From Streptomyces sp. NBC_01216 (GTDB lineage Bacteria; Actinomycetota; Actinomycetes; Streptomycetales; Streptomycetaceae), in contig NZ_CP108677.1 of the NCBI RefSeq assembly GCF_035994945.1, forward strand, positions 682,001 through 746,000: a stretch of DNA of 64,000 bases. The letters run 5' to 3'. Below are positions 63,076 to 64,000 of this stretch, piece after piece (position 1 is the first letter of the stretch; each line of letters opens with the position of its first letter). Made by a program: the position numbers and the translations under genes. The notes beneath the pieces are model-generated. The model saw only the letters and a program-made list of their open reading frames with translations. It was not told where the DNA came from and made no database searches.

Positions 63076-63908
63076 GACGAGCCTTCACGAGAGCGTAGAA
63101 CCTCCCCAGACCGGAGAGAGGATCACTAACAGTGGCCGATGATTACAGTCCGTATGTAACCGTGGTGGTCCACGCCGAGGCGGCAGCGCCGTGAATAACC
63201 CGGACGTGTGTACGCAGAGCTGACGCCTTGACGGGGCATCGCCTACGGGCATCCGGTACCCCAGCTCGACGGTGCCCCTGCACGGCGTCACGACGACGCT
63301 GGCACCGACGCAGCCTCTGCCGCTGCAGCCGCCACGGTGACCCGCCTGCGCTTCGGAACCCCACAGCGCCGCGCCTGAAGCTGTGGGCCCCGCTCCCACG
63401 GCCACAACTCGGCGTCGGGCACCGTCAACATCGACCGCCTCACCGTTGGCGCACTGGTCCCCCGGACGCCCAAACACCCATGCGACTCCCATGCCCCAAG
63501 GTCACATAACCGCGATCACTCGAGCCCCATCGCCGTTACTGGGGATTCGATCCAAAAATACGTGCCCCGCACACTGGTCCCCAGGACTGGTCCCCAAGCT
63601 CGAGCCACTTGCACCGCCGCCTGAACCCGGCACGCGTCACCACGGAAATCAGTCGCCACCCCAAGAGACGACCGCCAGCAGGGACCGTCGCGGCAGTCGT
63701 CACGGCTAACGTGGCAGGGGAACGGCCGCACCCGTGCACGACCGCCACACGGCACCCAAGAGGCCGAGCCGCCGCCAGAAATCCGTGGCGAGTGCCATGG
63801 CGACGCGCCCCCGTCACCAACGGGCGCTGCTCGACCAATCGTCCGGCGCACGTAGCGTCTTCCGGCATCAGCCAGCGGAGCCAGGCCAGCAATGGCAGCA
63901 TCCAGGAA
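63076..63908. other. upstream region of the SNF2 operon, with repeats and no supported gene
   Basis: 833 bases. Promoter and leader for the minus-strand SNF2 gene should be here; the start has GAAGG six bases upstream. Copies of CTGGTCCCC(A/C) lie at 63454, 63574 and 63587. Several frames are open (for example, 63516-63941 on the minus strand), but they are Arg/Gly/Ala-rich, lack ribosome sites and overlap one another, so I do not call them genes. Confidence 0.4.
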
Positions 63909-64000
63909 ATGACGGCACACCCGATCTTCAGCGCCACCCACGTCCCGGCGCTTGAGCCCTACCTCGCACGAACGGGCACCATCTTTCGCACGTTCGCTGA
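63909..64000 (+). CDS. start of an unidentified CDS, 3' partial at window edge
   Basis: From ATG 63909 the frame is open to the window end and reads MTAHPIFSATHVPALEPYL, then ARTGTIFRTFA. It has a natural amino-acid mix unlike nearby shadow frames. AGGA lies almost adjacent to the start, so the ribosome site is poor. The family cannot be told from 30 residues. It would be divergent from the SNF2 operon and belong to the element. Confidence 0.4.
   Translation, partial: MTAHPIFSATHVPALEPYLARTGTIFRTFA

Noticed and set aside
63085..63941. Minus-strand frames near the window end as integrase or membrane-protein genes
   Set aside because: Overlapping in several frames, no ribosome sites, and none shows tyrosine-recombinase motifs.

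Overview
The window is very GC-rich actinobacterial DNA and almost certainly comes from a Streptomyces. GTG and TTG starts and four-base start/stop overlaps are common. It carries a complete whiE-type spore-pigment polyketide cluster, a family 2B encapsulin locus for 2-methylisoborneol, a spoIIE-type phosphatase with a HATPase tail, and a 1007-residue LuxR-type ATPase regulator. All names rest on reading the sequence; no searches were run.

Layout. 0-5.4 kb: end of an FtsX-type permease, a SpoIIE-like phosphatase, a secreted membrane-anchored protein and a secreted metzincin-like protease with Fn3 and ricin-type lectin modules. 5.4-10.7 kb: accessory segment with a decayed IS3 remnant and a two-gene trypsin/NTPase conflict-type module (Trypco2-like protein plus protease-NTPase-repeat protein), lying beside an intact tRNA-Pro(GGG). 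11-22.7 kb: DUF309 protein, lutABC lactate-utilization operon, P450, DUF488 protein, TetR regulator divergent from a PAP2 phosphatase/DMT transporter pair with a clear operator, an SPFH/NAD-kinase-like operon with twin operators, and a GNAT acetyltransferase ending in a 29-bp hairpin. 23-33.7 kb: secreted subtilase with P-domain, large LuxR regulator, non-specific nuclease, a long-form GAPDH, baeRF-type protein, lipoprotein and DUF1269 protein.

33.8-41 kb: spore-pigment cluster. A FAD hydroxylase (ORFVIII) is divergent from ORFI (SchA/CurD), cupin, KS-alpha, KS-beta/CLF, ACP, aromatase and TcmI-type cyclase. It ends at a 21-bp bidirectional terminator facing an O-methyltransferase. 42-49 kb: beta-helix protein, LCP ligase, then the geosmin-like odorant locus: encapsulin shell with cyclic-nucleotide domain, 2-MIB synthase and geranyl-diphosphate methyltransferase. 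49-54.7 kb: small membrane proteins, a TetR/NmrA divergent pair with two palindromic operators, and an 882-residue multidomain phosphatase.

54.9 kb to the window end: the left part of an integrated element. It begins at a 59-bp copy of the 3' half of tRNA-Pro plus flank, identical at 58 of 59 positions to the locus at 10.64-10.70 kb. Orientation logic puts the restored tRNA beyond the right edge. Its cargo is an apparent operon on the minus strand: a 1507-residue SNF2 ATPase with several dsRBD-like modules in its N-terminal third, a translationally coupled SWIM zinc-finger protein, and a 738-residue protein with two Cys/His clusters. This set and the trypsin/NTPase module are the best candidates for undescribed, possibly defensive, systems.
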